Of a DNA stretch of 64,000 nt, positions 46,221 to 54,464 are shown in pieces; position 1 is the stretch's first letter; each line of letters begins with the position of its first letter. The stretch is taken from contig DFWY01000033.1 of NCBI GenBank assembly GCA_002381615.1, forward strand, positions 63,119 to 127,118. The letters are read 5' to 3'. Source of the DNA: Polaromonas sp. UBA4122 (GTDB lineage: Bacteria > Pseudomonadota > Gammaproteobacteria > Burkholderiales > Burkholderiaceae_C). The notes under the pieces are model-generated. The model had not been told where the DNA came from. It ran no database searches and worked only from the letters and a program-made list of their open reading frames with translations. A program made the position numbers and the translations under genes.

Positions 46221-46277
46221 CATGGCTAACGACTACCGTCATGGATAAGTACTACAACCATGGATAAGTACTACGTA
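46221..46277 (+). repeat. Three tandem 19-bp units spanning the aroE start
   Basis: Units at 46221-46239, 46240-46258 and 46259-46277 each begin CATGG. Units 2 and 3 are identical for 16 bp (CATGGATAAGTACTAC); unit 1 is diverged (CATGGCTAACGACTACC). Each ATG opens a frame. The first two give 8-codon minicistrons (M-A-N-D-Y-R-H-G and M-D-K-Y-Y-N-H-G), whose TAA stop overlaps the next unit. The third is the aroE start. Confidence 0.75.
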
Positions 46278-47099
46278 CTGGGCAACCCCATAGCCCACAG
46301 CAAATCGCCGCTGATTCATGCGCGCTTTGCCGAGCTGACAGGCCAAATCCTGCAGTACGAGCGCTTGCTCACACCGCTCGATGGTTTTGCTGCCACGCTG
46401 GCGCAACTGGTGCAAAGCGGCGCGCGCGGTTGCAATGTCACGGTTCCGTTCAAATTCGAGGCCTTTCGGGCGTCCAGCACGCAGACCGACAGGGCGCAAC
46501 TGGCCCAGGCCGCCAACACGCTCAAGCTGGAGGGCAGCAACATCCACGCCGACAACACCGACGGCGTGGGCTTGGTGAATGACATCCAGAACAATGCGGG
46601 CGTTGCACTTGCCGGGCGAGATGTGCTGCTGATAGGCGCTGGCGGCGCCGGCGCGGGCGTGCTGGGCCCTCTGCTGGCAGCCCGGCCGCGTCGGCTGGTG
46701 CTGGTCAACCGCACCCGAGCCAAGGCCGATGCGCTGGTGGAGCGCCACACCGCGCACGCTTCACTGCAAAGCGTACTACAAAAAACAGAGCTACTTGCGC
46801 ACGATCTGCAAGGGCTGGAAGGCTCTTTTGATGTGATCATCAACGCCAGCGCGAGCAGCCTGGCCGGTGCCGGGGTGCCGGTTGACAGCCGCGTACTCAA
46901 ACCCGGCGCGCTGGCTTACGACATGATGTACGGCCCCGCGGCGGCGGGTTTCATGACATGGGCCAGCGAAAACGGTGCAAGGCCGCGCGATGGCCTGGGC
47001 ATGCTGGTAGAGCAGGCCGCCGAATCGTTTGAGCTGTGGCGCAACGTGCGCCCACCTTCTGCGCAGGTACTGCAGGAAATGCGGGCGCTGCTGACATGA
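46260..47099 (+). CDS. aroE: Shikimate dehydrogenase (NADP+)
   Basis: 279 aa. It reduces 3-dehydroshikimate to shikimate, downstream of aroG in the same pathway. It starts MDKYYVLGNPIAHSKSPLIH, with the shikimate-binding SKS motif. Other blocks are GCNVTVPFKFEAF with catalytic Lys, ADNTDGVGLV with catalytic Asp, the NADP loop LLIGAGGAGAGVLGPL with NRTRAKA, and DGLGMLVEQAAESFELW. No Shine-Dalgarno is visible; instead the start lies in a triplicated 19-bp unit. The stop overlaps the mtgA start (ATGA). Confidence 0.96.
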   Translation: MDKYYVLGNPIAHSKSPLIHARFAELTGQILQYERLLTPLDGFAATLAQLVQSGARGCNVTVPFKFEAFRASSTQTDRAQLAQAANTLKLEGSNIHADNTDGVGLVNDIQNNAGVALAGRDVLLIGAGGAGAGVLGPLLAARPRRLVLVNRTRAKADALVERHTAHASLQSVLQKTELLAHDLQGLEGSFDVIINASASSLAGAGVPVDSRVLKPGALAYDMMYGPAAAGFMTWASENGARPRDGLGMLVEQAAESFELWRNVRPPSAQVLQEMRALLT

Positions 47100-47845
47100 A
47101 AGCGCTATTGAGGCTGCTGGGCCTGGCGCTACTGGCCGGGCTGGCCCTGCAACTTTATTTTGTGGCGCGCATCGCCGTGATGGCCGTGCTAAACCCAGAG
47201 TCCACCGCCTTTCAGCGGTCAGAGGCTTACCTGCTTGCCAGGAACACCGGCGCACTGAAATGGCGTCAGCAGTGGGTGCCTTATGAGGCTATGTCGGACA
47301 ACCTGAAACGGGCGGTCATCGCTTCCGAAGACGCCAGTTTCATCGAGCACGACGGCGTGGACGTGGCGGCGCTTGAAAAGGCCTGGGAAAAAAATGCCAA
47401 GGCCGAGCAGCGCGCCGCGCAATCAGCCAGCCGACCGGCCACCACAAAGCCTGCCGGGCCCAACGTGAAGCCACCCAAAATTGTCGGCGGCTCCACCATC
47501 ACGCAGCAACTGGCCAAAAACCTTTTCTTGTCGGGCGAACGCACACTGCTGCGCAAAGGCCAGGAGCTGGTGCTCACGATGCTGCTCGAAGCCCTGCTGA
47601 GCAAGCAACGCATTCTTGAAATCTACCTCAACAGCGTGGAGTGGGGCGAAGGCATTTTTGGCGCGGAAGCCGCCGCCCAGCATTACTACCGAAAGCCTGC
47701 ATCAAAATTGTGCACCTACGAAGCAGCCCGCCTAGCCGTGATGCTGCCACGGCCCAAGTATTTTGAAACCCGTACCAATTCGGGTTACCTCGCCTCGCAC
47801 GCCAGCACGATCGCGGCGCGCATGGGCGGCGTGGAACTTCCTTAA
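47096..47845 (+). CDS. mtgA: Monofunctional peptidoglycan glycosyltransferase MtgA
   Basis: 249 aa from ATG 47096. One N-terminal membrane anchor (LLGLALLAGLALQLYFVARI) precedes a GT51 domain. The catalytic Glu is in VIASEDASFIEHDGVD. GGSTITQQLAKNLFLSGERT and ILEIYLNSVEWGEGIFGAEA complete the family motifs. A loop of about 20 Ala/Pro/Lys-rich residues (about 100-125) sits between the first two motifs and looks like a lineage-specific insertion. It polymerises lipid II without crosslinking. Confidence 0.95.
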   Translation: MKALLRLLGLALLAGLALQLYFVARIAVMAVLNPESTAFQRSEAYLLARNTGALKWRQQWVPYEAMSDNLKRAVIASEDASFIEHDGVDVAALEKAWEKNAKAEQRAAQSASRPATTKPAGPNVKPPKIVGGSTITQQLAKNLFLSGERTLLRKGQELVLTMLLEALLSKQRILEIYLNSVEWGEGIFGAEAAAQHYYRKPASKLCTYEAARLAVMLPRPKYFETRTNSGYLASHASTIAARMGGVELP

Positions 47846-47950
47846 TTACTTGGGCATCGGTGATAAATTTTCAGAAATGGGGCCGATTCCAATTTCTATG
47901 GGCTGTGTTTTGCCGCGCCCATTTTTTCCTTCAGTTAAGTGCGATTTTGT

Positions 47951-47999
47951 CCTATAGCTCAATACCAACGGGCGTTAGCAGCTACTAAAATTATAGCAT
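47951..47999 (-). repeat. Dispersed intergenic palindromic repeat, copy 6
   Basis: Read on the minus strand: ATGCTATAATTTTAGTAGCT, then GCTAACGCCCGTTGGTATTG and AGCTATAGG. It ends directly at the ruvC ATG (48000), so this copy supplies the entire immediate upstream region of ruvC. The rest of the 47846-47950 gap shows nothing assignable. Confidence 0.65.
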
Positions 48000-48548
48000 A
48001 TGCGTATCCTTGGAATTGATCCTGGCTTGCAAATCGCCGGTTTTGGCGTGGTCGATGTGGACGGCCCGCAGCTGCAGTACGTGGCCAGTGGCACCATCAA
48101 AACCACGCATCTGGAACGTAGCGATCTGCCAGCCCGCCTGAAGGTGCTGTTTGACGGTGTGCGCGAGGTGGTGCAACGTTACCAGCCCGATGTCGCATCG
48201 GTGGAGATTGTGTTTGTCAATGTCAACCCTCAGGCCACGCTGCTGCTGGGTCAGGCGCGTGGCGCGTGCATCACAGCGCTGGTGTCCAGCGATCTGGCCG
48301 TGGCCGAATATACGGCCCTGCAAATGAAGAAAGCCGTTGCGGGCTATGGCAAGGCCGGTAAAGCAGAGGTGCAGCAGATGGTCATGCGCCTCCTGAAGCT
48401 GCCGGCACTGCCGGGAAAGGATGCCGCAGATGCCTTGGGATTGGCTATTACCCACGCCCACGTAGGTGCAGCCATGGCTCGGCTGGCCCAGGCAAGCGGC
48501 CTGGACGGCAAGATGGGTGGGAACTACAAGGCGGGGCGCAGTCGGTAA
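48000..48548 (+). CDS. ruvC: Crossover junction endodeoxyribonuclease RuvC
   Basis: 182 aa. It resolves Holliday junctions with RuvAB. The acidic catalytic residues are Asp in [18 protein letters not shown], Glu in [20 protein letters not shown] and Asp residues in [18 protein letters not shown]. Length is standard. The usual ruvAB partners are not adjacent. No Shine-Dalgarno is seen because the repeat copy abuts the ATG. An accessory patch follows. Confidence 0.96.
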   Translation: MRILGIDPGLQIAGFGVVDVDGPQLQYVASGTIKTTHLERSDLPARLKVLFDGVREVVQRYQPDVASVEIVFVNVNPQATLLLGQARGACITALVSSDLAVAEYTALQMKKAVAGYGKAGKAEVQQMVMRLLKLPALPGKDAADALGLAITHAHVGAAMARLAQASGLDGKMGGNYKAGRSR

Positions 48549-48624
48549 AGGCGCGGAGAAGGTACAGGTCGCAGTAGCGGGGCCTGTCCTTTGGCTTGAG
48601 AGGTTAACGCGCATAGGATCGTTG

Positions 48625-49128
48625 CTACTTCAGCTTTCGGTCTTCACGCTTTGCATCCGCCATTGCCTCTGGCTCCAGTTCTTCGGCATAACGGTTGAAA
48701 CGAATGAAAAGGCCCCACGCAGCGAGCAATATTCCTACTGCCACCAAGATGCTCGCCGCGTACGGCAATTGCGCTGGGTCCTCGTGAATTGCCTTGAACG
48801 TCGCAACGAGTCCCTCGATAGCGAGCGCAACGACGAGGACCACAAAGAATCTTGACAGGAATCGACGTACACGAGTGGGTGCGCTGATGTCCGCGTCGCG
48901 GATGACCTCTTCCTCAACAATGGTCTCAGCGATTTGAAGCGCGACAACGGCCGCAGCCAAGAGCCCTATCGCTTCGATGATCTCCTGGGCTGCACTTCGA
49001 TCCAGCCCACCGATGAAGGCCAACCAACCCATGCGGGTAGCGATTGTAATGAGCATGATCGCTGAGCAGGCGAAGAGTGCCGCCATCAGACCATGGACGA
49101 TTCGAAATATGCGTATAAGAGCTTTCAT
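48625..49128 (-). CDS. Hypothetical four-helix membrane protein
   Basis: 167 aa from ATG 49128, with AGGA 7 nt upstream; a GTG at 49134 would add two residues. Four predicted membrane helices are near residues 12-35, 50-68, 90-112 and 126-143. They are linked by acidic loops (AETIVEEEVIRDADISAPTR) and followed by a charged tail. I recognise no functional family. It lies between ruvC and an integron-integrase relic, with lower GC than its neighbours, so it may be acquired. Confidence 0.7.
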   Translation of the reverse strand: MKALIRIFRIVHGLMAALFACSAIMLITIATRMGWLAFIGGLDRSAAQEIIEAIGLLAAAVVALQIAETIVEEEVIRDADISAPTRVRRFLSRFFVVLVVALAIEGLVATFKAIHEDPAQLPYAASILVAVGILLAAWGLFIRFNRYAEELEPEAMADAKREDRKLK

Positions 49129-49368
49129 TGGCACATCCTGTCACAAAACCACTCGCGTCGCGACGCCTTCGATTTAACCTCGATATTAAATTTCCCTGCA
49201 AATGGCTTGTCCGTTGGATTTTCGAAGACCACACTGTTTTTTACATACAGTCGTAAATCATGCCTTGAAACCCCGCCCCCCTTGCAATCGCCACGCCTGT
49301 TGGACCCAGTTCGTGAGCGGGTTCGATAATTGCACTATAGCCTGAGTACTGAAAATGTTGACGTATAG

Positions 49369-49664
49369 TGGGTGCGTTTTTTCATCCGCTGGCAAGAGTC
49401 GCTGTATCCGCGCGAGATGGGCGCATCCGAGTTGGAAGCGTTTCTGACCATGGCGGCAACCCAGCGCAAAGTTTCGCCTTTACGCACAACCCGTCCTTGA
49501 GTGCGCTGCTGTTTCTTTAGCGCAAAGTGCTGGAGGTGGAGTTACCGTGAATAGAAGGCATCAGACGGCCGACCTATACCAAGCGCATTCCGTCTATTCT
49601 GACCAAGAACGAAATGGCCGGGATCTGCATCACCGAATACGAGGAGCCGGGTGTCGCGTCTTAA
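49369..49664 (+). pseudogene. Remnant of an integron integrase (IntI-type tyrosine recombinase)
   Basis: A SAM-like N-terminal integrase segment is readable: WVRFFIRWQESLYPREMGAS, then ELEAFLTMAATQRKVS. After a 1-nt frameshift near 49477 it continues FTHNPSLSALLFL, stop, RKVLEVELP, stop, IEGIRRPTYTKRIPSILTKN. This follows IntI1 from roughly residues 35 to 130, including the ERKVS..TH...LSALLF..KVL pattern. Two in-frame stops, the frameshift and loss of the catalytic R-H-R-Y domain make it non-functional. The homology ends near 49620, just before the 3' end of the opposing small gene. No attC site was recognised. Confidence 0.8.
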
Positions 49665-49837
49665 GCGATGCGCTCCAGAATCAGCACCGCAAAAAAACCA
49701 AAAGCGGCTATCAGTGTCCACTTGAGGATGGTCAGTCCGAAGCGCCTGAATCGGGCTTGCCCCGTCCCGGCGTAAAACATGAACGACACGACGGCAGCCA
49801 GCAGCAACAGCAGAACGATCCAGCGGAAGAGCAGCAT
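49661..49837 (-). CDS. Small two-helix membrane protein downstream of lpxC
   Basis: 58 aa. It begins MLLFRWIVLLLLLAAVVSFM, has a short polar turn (GTGQARFRRFG) and a second helix ILKWTLIAAFGFFAVLILER, ending I-A. The ATG at 49837 lies 21 nt after the lpxC stop, so it is probably translated from the end of the ftsZ-lpxC transcript. The two-helix hairpin with a basic loop is consistent with an inner-membrane miniprotein. Function unknown. Its last codons overlap the end of the integrase relic on the other strand. Confidence 0.75.
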   Translation of the reverse strand: MLLFRWIVLLLLLAAVVSFMFYAGTGQARFRRFGLTILKWTLIAAFGFFAVLILERIA

Positions 49838-49858
49838 GGCCTGAAATCCTGCAGTGCG

Positions 49859-50794
49859 CTACCAGGCGCGGGCCAGGGTCGAAAAACCCTGCGGGGCGCG
49901 CTTCTCGTCATCAAACGTGACCATTTCGTAGGCCTCTGGGTGCGCCAGCAGTTCCCGCAGCAGCTTGTTGTTCATCGCATGGCCAGAGCGGAATGCGCTG
50001 TAGGCCGCGAGTAGCGGTTTACCCAGCAGGTAAAGATCACCCATGGCGTCGAGGATTTTGTGCTTCACAAACTCATCGTTGTAGCGCAGGCCATCGCTGT
50101 TGAGGACCTTGTAGTCGTCCATGACGATGGCATTGTCCAGCCCGCCGCCAAGTGCCAGCCCGTTGGTGCGCATCATCTCCACATCTTTGGTAAAGCCGAA
50201 GGTGCGGGCCCTGGCGATGTCACGGGAGTAGGAGCCCGAGCCCAGATCGAACTCCACGCGCTGGCCTGTGGAATCCACGGCCGGGTGGTCAAAGTCAATT
50301 TCAAAACTCAGCTTGTAGCCCTCGTAGGGGTCGAGGCGTGCCCACTTGACTGTTGCGCCTTCGCCTTCACCGCTACCTTCCCGCACTTCGACCGGTTTGA
50401 TCACCCGGATGAAGCGCTTGGGCGCAGCCTGCAGTTCAATGCCGGCGGACTGCAGCAAAAACACAAACGAAGAGGCTGAGCCGTCAAGAATGGGCACCTC
50501 GTCAGCGGTGATGTCGATGTACAGGTTGTCCAGCCCCAAGCCCGCGCAGGCCGACATCAGGTGCTCGACGGTGTGCACCTTGGCGCTGCCGCTTGAGATG
50601 GTGGATGCCAGTCGGGTGTCGGTCACAGCCTGCGCCGAGACGACGATATCCACCGGTTGCGGCAAATCGACCCGCCTGAACACAATGCCCGTATCAGGCG
50701 CCGCCGGCCGCAAGGTCAACTCCACCCGCTGGCCACTGTGCAGGCCGACGCCGACGGCCTTGGTCAGGGATTTAAGTGTTCGTTGGGCCAGCAT
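49859..50794 (-). CDS. lpxC: UDP-3-O-acyl-N-acetylglucosamine deacetylase LpxC
   Basis: 311 aa. It catalyses the committed, zinc-dependent step of lipid A synthesis. The start [20 protein letters not shown] is typical. Zinc ligands are His in [12 protein letters not shown] and His/Asp in [17 protein letters not shown], with a late His in [18 protein letters not shown]. The N-terminal catalytic region [11 protein letters not shown] and [12 protein letters not shown] are also conserved. It follows ftsZ after about 247 nt that contain a GC-rich repeat copy, the standard dcw-lpxC order. Confidence 0.97.
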   Translation of the reverse strand: MLAQRTLKSLTKAVGVGLHSGQRVELTLRPAAPDTGIVFRRVDLPQPVDIVVSAQAVTDTRLASTISSGSAKVHTVEHLMSACAGLGLDNLYIDITADEVPILDGSASSFVFLLQSAGIELQAAPKRFIRVIKPVEVREGSGEGEGATVKWARLDPYEGYKLSFEIDFDHPAVDSTGQRVEFDLGSGSYSRDIARARTFGFTKDVEMMRTNGLALGGGLDNAIVMDDYKVLNSDGLRYNDEFVKHKILDAMGDLYLLGKPLLAAYSAFRSGHAMNNKLLRELLAHPEAYEMVTFDDEKRAPQGFSTLARAW

Positions 50795-50961
50795 GGTGCT
50801 ATTTTAATTGGTGTACGCCCAACGCGCCGAATAGGGATTAATGGGAGGGAAAGCGCAGCGAGTAGTCCGAGCTTGAGCTGATGAGCACAGTTGCACAGGC
50901 GTATAGCGCACACCAAAAGCTCAAGATCAGCCCGCACGGCAGCATTGCCACCGTGCGCCGC

Positions 50962-51037
50962 GCCGGGCCGGGCCGCCCCAGGCAAGCACCGCCCCCGAGG
51001 GGGGCGGTGCAGTATACGAAGCGACAAGCGTGGGGGC
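50962..51037 (+). repeat. GC-rich dispersed repeat, copy B (between ftsZ and lpxC)
   Basis: Aligns with 35713-35785: GCCGGGCCGCCCCAGGCAAG, then GCACCGCCCCCGAGGGGGGC and GACAAGCGTGGGGGC at the end. GCACCGCCCCC and GGGGGCGGTGC form a perfect 11-bp stem (50986-50996 with 51000-51010). It ends 5 nt beyond the ftsZ stop and could act as a 3'-end structure for ftsZ mRNA. Confidence 0.75.
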
Positions 51038-51041
51038 AATA

Positions 51042-52271
51042 TCAGTCAGCTTGCTTGCGCAGAAAAGCGGGGATCTCGAAGTCATCCATGCCGCCTGATG
51101 CCAGTGCATCCACCTTGGCCGCCGCCTGGGTGCGGTTGGTGCGCCACACGCTGGGCACGGTCATGTTGCCGTAGTCGGGCTGCGCAGACCCCATGGCCAT
51201 CTGCGGCGCGCCTGCAGCGCCCGACACCGCATTGAGGGTGGGTATATTGAACGGTACGTTGTCGGTGCCCGTGCGCAATACCTGCAGCGGCGGGGCATGG
51301 CGACGCACGCCCTGGCGGCTCAGACCCGTGGCAACCACTGTGACACGGATGTCATCACCCAGTTCATCGTCGTAAGCCGTACCATAGATTACGTGCGCAT
51401 CGGGTGAAGCATAGGCGCGGATGGTGTTCATCGCCAGCTTGGATTCGCTCAATTTGAGCGAGCCTTTGGCTGCGGAGATCAGCACCAGCACACCCTTGGC
51501 ACCCGACAGGTCAATGCCTTCCAGCAAGGGGCAAGCCACCGCCTGTTCAGCGGCGATGCGCGCGCGGTCCGGGCCATTGGCCTTGGCGGTGCCCATCATG
51601 GCTTTGCCGGGCTCGCCCATCACGGTGCGCACGTCTTCAAAGTCGACATTGACATGGCCGGGCACATTGATGATCTCGGCAATGCCGCCCACGGCGTTTT
51701 TCAGCACGTCGTTGGCATGCGCAAAAGCTTCATCCTGAGTCACATCATCGCCAAGCACTTCCAGTAGCTTTTCGTTAAGCACGACGATCAGCGAGTCCAC
51801 ATTGGCCTCCAGTTCGCCCAGGCCGAGATCGGCATTGGTCATGCGGCGGCCACCTTCGAATTCGAACGGCTTGGTCACCACGCCGACCGTCAGAATGCCC
51901 ATCTCCCTGGCCACGCGTGCAATCACCGGTGCTGCACCGGTACCGGTACCGCCGCCCATGCCCGCGGTGATGAACAGCATGTGCGCGCCGGCAATGGCGC
52001 TGCGAATGTCATCAACCGCCAGTTCGGCCGCATCACGGCCCTTGTCGGGCTTGCTGCCTGCACCCAGGCCGCTGCTGCCCAGTTGGATGGTCTTGTGCGC
52101 GCTGCCGCGGCTGAGCGCCTGCGCGTCGGTGTTGGCGCAGATGAACTCGACGCCTTGCACGCCGCAATCAATCATGTGCCCTACCGCGTTGCCACCTCCA
52201 CCACCGACACCGATCACCTTGATCTGTGTGCCCTGGTTGAATTCTTCGATTTCAATCATTTCGATGCTCAT
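51042..52271 (-). CDS. ftsZ: Cell division protein FtsZ
   Basis: 409-aa tubulin-like GTPase that forms the Z ring. The start MSIEMIEIEEFNQGTQIKVI follows a strong AGGAGG. The GTP-binding tubulin signature is AGMGGGTGTGAAPVIARVAR. Further blocks are GGGGGNAVGHMI and a T7 synergy loop. The C-terminal conserved peptide DDFEIPAFLRKQ binds FtsA and ZipA. The 143-nt gap to ftsA contains a small inverted repeat TGACA-TGCC-TGTCA at 52330-52343, a possible regulatory dyad or local promoter element. Confidence 0.98.
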   Translation of the reverse strand: MSIEMIEIEEFNQGTQIKVIGVGGGGGNAVGHMIDCGVQGVEFICANTDAQALSRGSAHKTIQLGSSGLGAGSKPDKGRDAAELAVDDIRSAIAGAHMLFITAGMGGGTGTGAAPVIARVAREMGILTVGVVTKPFEFEGGRRMTNADLGLGELEANVDSLIVVLNEKLLEVLGDDVTQDEAFAHANDVLKNAVGGIAEIINVPGHVNVDFEDVRTVMGEPGKAMMGTAKANGPDRARIAAEQAVACPLLEGIDLSGAKGVLVLISAAKGSLKLSESKLAMNTIRAYASPDAHVIYGTAYDDELGDDIRVTVVATGLSRQGVRRHAPPLQVLRTGTDNVPFNIPTLNAVSGAAGAPQMAMGSAQPDYGNMTVPSVWRTNRTQAAAKVDALASGGMDDFEIPAFLRKQAD

Positions 52272-52414
52272 TGGGAGCCTCCTATCAATAAACCGCAGTT
52301 GCCAAAAAATTTCTGAAAGTTTTTATGCTTGACATGCCTGTCATGCAGGGGGATCCGCGCCTCCGGAATGGATACACCGCGAAGAACGCCCCATGAAGTT
52401 GGAAGATTTATTCA

Positions 52415-53644
52415 TCAAAAATTCCCCACAAACCAGTCTTTGACACGGCCGAATGCGTTGTGCACGCTGCCAGCCTTCTGCGCCACCTTGTAGCCCCGCA
52501 TGCGTCCCAGCCGGGCTTCTTCAAGCAATCCCATCACCGTGGCGGCCCTGGCTTGGGCCACCATGTCGGAGAGCGCGCTGGAGTAGCGCGGTATGCCGCG
52601 CCGCACGGGTTTCAGGAAGATGTCCTCACCGAGTTCGACCATGCCGGGCATCACCGCGCTGCCGCCGGTGATGACAATGCCCGAAGACAGCACTTCTTCG
52701 TAGCCCGACTCGCGGATCACCTGCTGGACCAGCGAAAAAATTTCTTCAACACGCGGCTCAATAACACCGGCCAACGCCTGTTTGCTCAACATGCGGGGGC
52801 CGCGGTCACCCAAGCCGGGCACTTCCACCTGCGTGCCGGGGTCAGCCAGCAACTGCTTGGCATAGCCGCTTTCGACCTTGATGTCCTCGGCGTCCTTGGT
52901 GGGGGTACGCAAAGCCATGGCGATGTCGCTGGTAATCAAGTCACCGGCAATCGGAATCACGGCTGTGTGCCGGATCGCGCCACCGGTGAAGATCGCGACA
53001 TCGGTGGTGCCGGCGCCAATGTCCAGAAGCGCTACGCCGAGTTCCTGCTCGTCCCGCGTCAGCACCGACAGGCTTGAGGCCAGCGGGTTGAGCATCAGTT
53101 GGTCCACTTCAAGTCCACAGCGTCGCACGCATTTGATAATGTTCTCGGCAGCACTTTGCGCGCCGGTCACGATATGCACTTTGGCCTCCAGGCGGATGCC
53201 GCTCATGCCGATCGGTTCGCGAACATCCTGACCGTCGATCACAAACTCCTGGGGTTCGACCAGTAGCAGGCGTTGGTCAGTCGAGATGTTGATGGCCTTG
53301 GCCGTCTCAATCACACGGGCCACATCGGCCTGCGTGACTTCCTTGTCTTTCACCGCAACCATGCCGCTGGAATTGATGCCGCGAATATGGCTGCCTGTGA
53401 TGCCGGTATAGACACGGGCGATCTTGCAGTCAGCCATCAGCTCGGCTTCCTTGAGGGCTTGCTGAATGCTTTGCACGGTGGCGTCAATATTGACCACGAC
53501 GCCGCGCTTGAGGCCGTTGCTGGACGCGATGCCCAGGCCCGCGAGCTTGAGTTCACCACCCGGCATGACCTCGGCAACCACGGCCATCACCTTGCTGGTT
53601 CCAATGTCTAGCCCAACCACCAGATCTTTGTATTCTTTGGCCAT
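52415..53644 (-). CDS. ftsA: Cell division protein FtsA
   Basis: 409 aa from ATG 53644 (MAKEYKDLVVGLDIGTSKVM). AAAGG, inside the end of ftsQ, serves as its ribosome site. It is an actin-like ATPase that tethers FtsZ to the membrane. Phosphate-1 GLDIGTSK, phosphate-2 ALLDIGAGTTDVAIF and adenosine VITGGSAVMPGMVELGEDI motifs are present. The C-terminal amphipathic helix (AFGRVKDWFVGNF) is the membrane-targeting sequence. It lies 4 nt downstream of ftsQ. Confidence 0.97.
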   Translation of the reverse strand: MAKEYKDLVVGLDIGTSKVMAVVAEVMPGGELKLAGLGIASSNGLKRGVVVNIDATVQSIQQALKEAELMADCKIARVYTGITGSHIRGINSSGMVAVKDKEVTQADVARVIETAKAINISTDQRLLLVEPQEFVIDGQDVREPIGMSGIRLEAKVHIVTGAQSAAENIIKCVRRCGLEVDQLMLNPLASSLSVLTRDEQELGVALLDIGAGTTDVAIFTGGAIRHTAVIPIAGDLITSDIAMALRTPTKDAEDIKVESGYAKQLLADPGTQVEVPGLGDRGPRMLSKQALAGVIEPRVEEIFSLVQQVIRESGYEEVLSSGIVITGGSAVMPGMVELGEDIFLKPVRRGIPRYSSALSDMVAQARAATVMGLLEEARLGRMRGYKVAQKAGSVHNAFGRVKDWFVGNF

Positions 53645-53648
53645 ATGT

Positions 53649-54464
53649 TTACCTTTTCTTTTTTCTGTCTGCGTTGTCACCGGGGCTTCCCGTGGTGACG
53701 CCTCTCAGCTTGATCGCGTAGCCGTTTCCGTAGCGCAGATCGGCGGACTCCAGGTCCCTTCCATACCTTGAGGAAACCTGTGTCAACGTTGCAATGAACC
53801 GGCGGGTGCGCGCCTGTATCTCATCGAGCGAGCCGTGCCCCAGTTCAATCACGGCGCCGCCGTCCAGTTGGGCACGCCAGCTGCCCTGCCCCGTCAACTG
53901 CAGTTGTTCCAGCACAGCGTCGATCTCTTCAAACATCGGGGACAACATCTGGTACCCCTGGAGCACCAGCGGGGCCTGTTCCTGCGGCCCATTGAGCAGC
54001 GGCAGGTCTTCGGTTTCCACGTCGCCCTGGTTGGCATCAAACACTTCACCAAAGCTATTGACCAGGCGGGAATCGCCCTCTGAACCCCAGTAGGCGATAG
54101 CCTTGTGTTCCTGCAGCACCACCTTCAGCCGACTTGGAAATTCACGCTGAACCACCGCCCGGCGTACCCAGGGCACCGCCTCGAAAGCCGCGCGCGTGGA
54201 CGCCAAGTCCACCGTAAAGAAATTACCGGCCAGTTTCGGTGCCACATTGGCGCGCAGGGTGACGGCATTGTTGTGCGTCAAATCGCCCTGTACATGAAGG
54301 GCACTCAGGTTGAACAGCGACTGACGCATCAGCCACGCCATGGTCAGCGCCAGTACCATGGCAGCAAACACCAGGCCAAGCGCCACCGACAAAGTGTTCA
54401 TGAGCTTGACGTCCAGCGGCAAGGGCTGGGACAATCGGTGCGGCGGTGGGATGGTGCGACTCAA
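53649..54464 (-). CDS. ftsQ: Cell division protein FtsQ
   Basis: About 271 aa. I select the TTG at 54464, which overlaps the ddlB stop (TTGA) and keeps the conserved cytoplasmic [20 protein letters not shown]. The ATG at 54401 would cut this off. One membrane helix (about residues 22-46) precedes the POTRA domain ([20 protein letters not shown]) and the beta domain ([20 protein letters not shown], then EHKAIAYWG). It bridges FtsB/FtsL in the divisome. The end Lys/Arg codons double as the ftsA ribosome site. Confidence 0.93.
   Translation of the reverse strand: MSRTIPPPHRLSQPLPLDVKLMNTLSVALGLVFAAMVLALTMAWLMRQSLFNLSALHVQGDLTHNNAVTLRANVAPKLAGNFFTVDLASTRAAFEAVPWVRRAVVQREFPSRLKVVLQEHKAIAYWGSEGDSRLVNSFGEVFDANQGDVETEDLPLLNGPQEQAPLVLQGYQMLSPMFEEIDAVLEQLQLTGQGSWRAQLDGGAVIELGHGSLDEIQARTRRFIATLTQVSSRYGRDLESADLRYGNGYAIKLRGVTTGSPGDNADRKKKR

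Noticed and set aside
49235-49253. LexA-like dyad ACTGT...ACAGT upstream of the integron-integrase relic
   Set aside because: The CTGT and ACAG arms are 9 bp apart, not the 8 bp needed for a LexA box, and the downstream integrase is dead. Recorded only as an inverted repeat.
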